NCBI RefSeq assembly: GCF_900111095.1
Contig: NZ_FOGB01000004.1
Span: 245,867 to 309,866 of the forward strand
Reading direction: 5' to 3'
Length of the DNA: 64,000 nucleotides
Source: Amphritea atlantica
GTDB lineage: Bacteria; Pseudomonadota; Gammaproteobacteria; Pseudomonadales; Balneatricaceae
The first letter of the stretch is position 1; the number at the start of each line of letters is the position of its first letter. Positions 60,518-64,000 of this stretch are shown here, piece by piece. The notes beneath the pieces were generated by a model. It did no database searches. It was not told where the DNA came from and worked only from the letters and a program-made list of their open reading frames with translations. A program made the position numbers and the translations under genes.

Positions 60518-61437
60518 ATATAAGAGAGAGCGGATCAGATCGTAATGACGTGGTGTTGGTGGTGGATGATTCCCCCAATGCGCTGAGTCTGATTAACGAC
60601 GCCCTGGAGGGTGCCGGGCTGGATATTCTGGTGGCGCTGGAGGGACGTCAGGCACTCACCATCTGCAAGCGTATCCGTCCCGATATTATCCTCATGGATG
60701 CGGTGATGCCGGTCATGGATGGCTTTGATACCTGTCGTATGCTGAAGGCTGATCCCGATCTGGCCACCATACCGGTGGTCTTTATGACCGGTCTGACCGA
60801 TACCGATGATATCGTGCGCGGGCTGGATTGTGGCGGAGTGGATTATCTGACCAAACCGATCAGTCCCAATGAGTTATTGGCACGTATCCGGGTGCATCTG
60901 GGTAACGCCCGCCAGACCAGCAGTGTTCACAGCGCGCTGGACAGCACTGGCCAGCATCTGCTGACAGTGGGCAGGGAGGGGCTGTTGCGCTGGGCAACCC
61001 CCCGGGCCTATGCGCTGTTGGGCCGGGCAGGGGTGACCGAGCAGATGCAGGAGGAGAGTCTGATACCTCAGATCAGTCACTGGCTGTCTCACAATCCTTT
61101 AGAACAGGAGCGGATGGCGGTTAAAAACCTCGACTACCCATTAACCCTGAAGCTGATCGGCTATCAGAGCAATGGCGATGTGCTGATGCAACTGATCGAT
61201 GGCAATAAGCCCACCGGCGCCGAGCTGCTCAGGCAGGAGCTGGAACTGACCGAGCGGGAAGCGGAGGTATTGTTCTGGCTCGCCAACGGTAAAACCAACC
61301 GCGATATTGCTGAAATTCTCGAAATCAGCCCCCGCACCATCAACAAACATCTGGAACAGATCTTCCCCAAACTCGGCGTCGAAAACCGCACCGCGGCGGC
61401 GGGCGTGGCGTTGAGACTGATTGCCAGTCATGAATAA
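60514..61437 (+). CDS. Response regulator with LuxR-type DNA-binding domain
   Basis: 307 residues. The receiver domain (residues ~8-125) has Asp62 as phosphorylation site (IILMDAVMPVMDGFD) and the conserved KP near residue 112. A middle section of ~100 residues is of unknown fold. The LuxR/GerE domain is at ~240-300 (ELTEREAEVLFWLANGKTNR, SPRTINKHLEQIFPKLGVEN). Its ATG overlaps the kinase stop (ATGA), so the two are co-translated and form a two-component pair. Targets are unknown; the CTACCCCCT-type palindromes at 6016 and 42450 are one possibility. Confidence 0.94.
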   Translation: MNIRESGSDRNDVVLVVDDSPNALSLINDALEGAGLDILVALEGRQALTICKRIRPDIILMDAVMPVMDGFDTCRMLKADPDLATIPVVFMTGLTDTDDIVRGLDCGGVDYLTKPISPNELLARIRVHLGNARQTSSVHSALDSTGQHLLTVGREGLLRWATPRAYALLGRAGVTEQMQEESLIPQISHWLSHNPLEQERMAVKNLDYPLTLKLIGYQSNGDVLMQLIDGNKPTGAELLRQELELTEREAEVLFWLANGKTNRDIAEILEISPRTINKHLEQIFPKLGVENRTAAAGVALRLIASHE

Positions 61438-61440
61438 GAG

Positions 61441-61665
61441 CAGTCGCTAGACGTCGCTACGCGACTTGCCAGACGCGGCTTCGCCGCTTGCTAGTTGTTA
61501 GAAAAAGCTTTCAAAAGCCGTTGTTTGGAGCTTCTGTGGGAGCGACGCTAGCATGCGCTCTGGGTATCGAGTCGCGACTGGATTTGTTGAGGAACTTGTT
61601 ATTGTAGTCGTTCCCCCTCTGTCACAGCCTGTTGTAGGAGCCCCTTCCAGGGGCGATCTTTTACT
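61441..61665. repeat. REP-like block 4
   Basis: It contains GCTAGACGTCGCTACGCGACTTGC, GCCAGACGCGGCTTCGCCGCTTGC, GTGGGAGCGACGCTAGCATGCGCTC and a final TTGTAGGAGCCCCTTCCAGGGGCGAT hairpin element. It fills the 307-bp space between the response regulator and the convergent transporter gene. Confidence 0.75.
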
Positions 61666-61744
61666 TGAAAAAGGCTTTTAGCCCTTTAATTACGTTAAGA
61701 AGGCCGGTATCCCCTGATGTTCTGGCTAAATTTCTGAAGAAGGA

Positions 61745-62632
61745 TCAGGCCGTTTTTGCCTGTTGGATACGCTGGTTAAATTTATCGTTCACCATGAGTG
61801 CTAACAGAATAATGGCCCCTCCGATTGACAGGCGCAAAATATCCGCATCACGGTTCCAGAATAGAACGTTAACGACAATGCCCGCAGGGATTAGCAGATT
61901 GTTGGCGACCGCCAGTGTCCCGACACTCACCTGTGTTGCCCCCTTGTTCCAGGCGAAATAGCCAAGGCCAGACGCAACCAGCCCTAAATAGGTCAAAATT
62001 GACCACTGCAGAGTCGTGGTCGGTAGCTTATCCGGGTTGCCCAGGATGAGATAGCAGGGGATCACAACGGCTAAAGCGCCAATAAAAAAACAGCCAAACA
62101 CAGTGCGCTGAGGCAGGTCTGAGCGCTCTTTTGCAATGATTCGTTTGTAACCCACTTGCCCGGCGGCAAAGCATACGTTAGCGCCTTGTACAATCAACAA
62201 GCCCTTCAGATAGCCTTCATCCACCCCTTGATAGCGAATAGTGATTGCCCCAATAACGGCTAATAAAGCACTGATAATAAAACCAATATTAAGCCGGTGA
62301 TCCAGTAAGTCATTCAGCAGGGTGATGTAAATGGGCGTCATAACGGTGAAGAGTAAAACTTCGGGTACAGAGAGATATAAGAAGGACTGGTAATAAAAGC
62401 CATACATGATGCCAAGCTGAAAGGCTCCGCACACCATCAACTGTAAAGCGACTTTAGACTCGATCTGACGCAGCTTCAGAAAAGGTAAAAAGATCAGTGT
62501 CGCCAGGGCGACACGCATCAATACCGAAAACCAGGCATCGACCTGTCCCGCAAGATATACCCCGATCAGGCTGAACGAAAATGCCCATAAAATAGTGACG
62601 GCAACCAGTATTGGCATGACAGTGAAGTCCAT
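61745..62632 (-). CDS. EamA/DMT-family transporter
   Basis: 295 residues with ten predicted membrane segments, arranged as two EamA repeats (~8-135 and ~150-285). Landmarks are ILWAFSFSLIGVYLAG near the start and YLGLVASGLGYFAWNKGATQ in the second repeat. DMT carriers export or import metabolites; biotin (YigM) and carboxylate/amino acid groups are possible relatives, but the substrate is not assignable. It stands alone. Confidence 0.88.
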   Translation of the reverse strand: MDFTVMPILVAVTILWAFSFSLIGVYLAGQVDAWFSVLMRVALATLIFLPFLKLRQIESKVALQLMVCGAFQLGIMYGFYYQSFLYLSVPEVLLFTVMTPIYITLLNDLLDHRLNIGFIISALLAVIGAITIRYQGVDEGYLKGLLIVQGANVCFAAGQVGYKRIIAKERSDLPQRTVFGCFFIGALAVVIPCYLILGNPDKLPTTTLQWSILTYLGLVASGLGYFAWNKGATQVSVGTLAVANNLLIPAGIVVNVLFWNRDADILRLSIGGAIILLALMVNDKFNQRIQQAKTA

Positions 62633-62978
62633 AGAGATAAAGAGGCGCCCAGTTTACCGGCTTCTTTAATCAGGGTAAAACTGTTCACGGAAATAGTTGG
62701 CAGGATGGACTAGTGACTATTTTTTAATCATTTTGGGTTTTGCGTGTCTTGAATTGATTCATCAGGTCGTAGCTCGTTGCTCGAACGTCACAAAGAGCGT
62801 GACTTGCTCGTTGCTCGCAAGAGCCTTCTTAGCTGGATTCAGTGGTGTGCGTTTGAGTTAAGTGCTTTGTAAGCAAGTTGATGGTATTTACAGTTTATTT
62901 TGTTCAGCTCTGCGGTTATGCTGGCTTTATCGTTAGATAAGGGGTGTTTTGCGGCTTAGAGCTCCGTAAAACATCAGA
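62633..62978. other. Spacer upstream of repeat copy 2
   Basis: No gene is present. It contains a GTCAC/GTGAC hairpin at about 62786 flanked by repeated CTCGTTGCTCG words. Confidence 0.35.
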
Positions 62979-63084
62979 AACAAAGGGATAAGTTGGAACG
63001 CTGGTGGGGTTCTCCACCGGATTAAGAGTGCAACTGCGCATTCTCGTTTTGTCTTAAGGATGATCGCGATGTTCAGTACTTCCT
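62979..63084 (+). repeat. Dispersed ~107-bp repeat, copy 2
   Basis: It matches copy 1 (56306-56413) in reverse orientation, including the GGTGGGGTTCTCCACC hairpin and ATGTTCAG end. It lies 152 bp upstream of the small lipoprotein gene, again in the same orientation as that gene. Between them are GTTAGGT (63153-63159) and a GGGCCAGAG/CTCTGGCCC hairpin. Confidence 0.75.
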
Positions 63085-63236
63085 CTTTGAGATCTGATAG
63101 TTACCTTGTCTTTTTGATTGTTGACAGGTATGCGTCTGCCAGTTAATGACATGTTAGGTTGGGCCAGAGCTTCACTCTGGCCCCATTGATTTGTTTTACC
63201 CTGATCCCAAATATCCTATTTGATGAGGTTTTTAAA

Positions 63237-63485
63237 ATGAGAGTTATACCCCTAATCCTATCGATTTTTATATTGGCAGGCTGTGCCGCAACGGGTGAAA
63301 ATTTTAGCTCTCTTGAACCTTTGAGTCGCAATGAGGGAACTGTTTATATATATCGTCCATCCAAGTTCTTCCAAGGCGGGACATGGCCTACCATTTTCAT
63401 TGATGGAGAAGAGAGGTTCACATTAAAAAACGAAGGTTACACGATCAAGGGGTCAGAGTTGTTGATTTTAGATCAAGGGCTCTGA
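63237..63485 (+). CDS. Short lipoprotein, apparently truncated DUF2846-like
   Basis: 82 residues. Lipobox ILAGC gives the lipidated cysteine at residue 16. The segment GTVYIYRPSKFFQGG followed by PTIFIDGEERFTLKNEGYT resembles the first half of DUF2846-type lipoproteins, which are usually about twice as long. The sequence then loses similarity and stops, so this may be a truncated gene. AT-rich like the cassette region. GAGG about ten bases upstream serves as the ribosome binding site. Confidence 0.6.
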   Translation: MRVIPLILSIFILAGCAATGENFSSLEPLSRNEGTVYIYRPSKFFQGGTWPTIFIDGEERFTLKNEGYTIKGSELLILDQGL

Positions 63486-63512
63486 GACTCCGTTAATAAT
63501 TCGGTGTAACGA

Positions 63513-63544
63513 CCTCCGTGTTCTCTGTGCCTCTGTGGTAAAAA
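63513..63544. repeat. REP-like fragment (CTCTGTGGT family)
   Basis: CCTCCGTGTTCTCTGTGCC followed by CTGTGGTAAAAA, the same word found in blocks 1, 2 and 3. Confidence 0.7.
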
Positions 63545-63609
63545 CGCGCTTCCGCTTTTCCTAGCAAGCGAAGCGTCTAACTCCTAGCAACTAGCAACTT
63601 ATTTCCCCG

Positions 63610-64000
63610 TCAGACTATAATCCGCGACCCTTCCAGCGCTTTAGCTTCATACATTTTTTTATCTGCGATACCGATCATGTCATCCAGGCTCATGTGTTGT
63701 CCGGGGCCGGTGTCCACAATACCCACACTCAGCGAAAAGTCCGGATGAATTTTGGCAAAGCTTGCTATTATTCTTTCAGCAACAGCTTGCGCAGACTGGG
63801 CATCAGCATCCGGCAACATGATGCAAAACTCATCACCGCCGTAGCGGCAGGGGACATCCGCTTCCCGAATATGCTGTCTGATGCATTCTGAAATGACTTT
63901 TAATACTTCATCGCCCTTCAGGTGTCCGTACTGATCATTAATCTGTTTAAAGTTATCGATATCGAAATAGATCAGGGAGAAAGGGGCCTGGCGTCGGGTA
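63610..64000 (-). CDS. GGDEF-domain diguanylate cyclase, C-terminal part (runs off the window)
   Basis: The minus-strand frame is open from base 64000 to TGA at 63610, about 129 residues. It covers most of a GGDEF domain: FSLIYFDIDNFKQINDQYGH, an intact GGDEF in CRYGGDEFCIMLPDADAQ, and LSVGIVDTG. The protein synthesises c-di-GMP if the missing N-terminal part is normal. It is the last gene in the window. Confidence 0.9.
   Translation of the reverse strand, partial: TRRQAPFSLIYFDIDNFKQINDQYGHLKGDEVLKVISECIRQHIREADVPCRYGGDEFCIMLPDADAQSAQAVAERIIASFAKIHPDFSLSVGIVDTGPGQHMSLDDMIGIADKKMYEAKALEGSRIIV

Noticed and set aside
1-64000. tRNA, rRNA, riboswitch or replication-origin features
   Set aside because: None was recognised by eye on either strand; a tRNAscan and Rfam scan would be needed to exclude short ones.

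Overview
The window looks like part of a chromosome from a marine, aerobic, heterotrophic gammaproteobacterium, most likely of the Oceanospirillales (Amphritea, Neptunomonas or Marinobacterium type). The basis is moderate GC content, TRAP transporters, a TorF-type and a general porin, an NAD-linked molybdenum formate dehydrogenase, many c-di-GMP enzymes, and dispersed palindromic repeats. The genus is an inference from gene content; there is no rRNA marker here.

Layout. 1-5.4 kb: start of an ExeA-type ATPase, photolyase with its usual DUF523/DUF1722 partner, a candidate small RNA with a near-consensus promoter and strong terminator (3026-3231), and pta. 6.1-9.1 kb: a complete dctPQM TRAP operon behind palindromic operator-like sites. 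9.3-12.3 kb: an MFS transporter and a LysR regulator, followed by an internally deleted remnant of a second dctM. 12.3-13.6 kb: two poorly characterised proteins. 13.7-23.2 kb: a catabolic island with LuxR regulator, hydantoinase/oxoprolinase subunits B and A, AraC regulator, carboxymuconolactone decarboxylase-like protein, NCS1 permease and porin, plausibly for uptake and ring opening of a hydantoin-like or other N-heterocyclic compound. 23.6-28.3 kb: an accessory region with a GC-rich MFS gene, paired palindromic repeats, an AT-rich array of small genes separated by integron attC-like core sites, and a frameshifted IS110-family transposase remnant.

28.5-33 kb: an unusual two-gene sensory operon. 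One protein fuses a TRAP-type (DctP) receptor to an ABC-type (LivK-like) receptor, and the next is a membrane GGDEF-EAL c-di-GMP enzyme. 33-44 kb: ordinary chromosomal genes including agmatinase with a divergent LysR, a MocR regulator whose PLP lysine is replaced by arginine next to an FMN split-barrel protein, a Sel1 lipoprotein, a (GGGN)10 repeat protein, HD-GYP, LysE, TorF porin and a PuuC-like aldehyde dehydrogenase. 44.8-52.1 kb: the fdsGBA-fdhD-fdsD formate dehydrogenase operon with a divergent ModE/PBP-like regulator. 52.1-57 kb: repeat-rich DNA around a quinone reductase/TetR pair and small secreted or membrane proteins. 57.1-61.4 kb: a transporter-sensor, with an NCS1 permease domain fused through an eight-cysteine module to a hybrid histidine kinase, and its LuxR-type response regulator. 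61.7-64 kb: an EamA transporter, a short lipoprotein, repeats and the 3' part of a GGDEF gene.

The most noteworthy items are the dual-receptor/c-di-GMP operon, the NCS1-fused kinase, the cassette-like array, the candidate small RNA, the lysine-less MocR, and a dispersed repeat of about 107 bp lying upstream of two different small-protein genes. No tRNA, rRNA, CRISPR array or complete insertion sequence was recognised.
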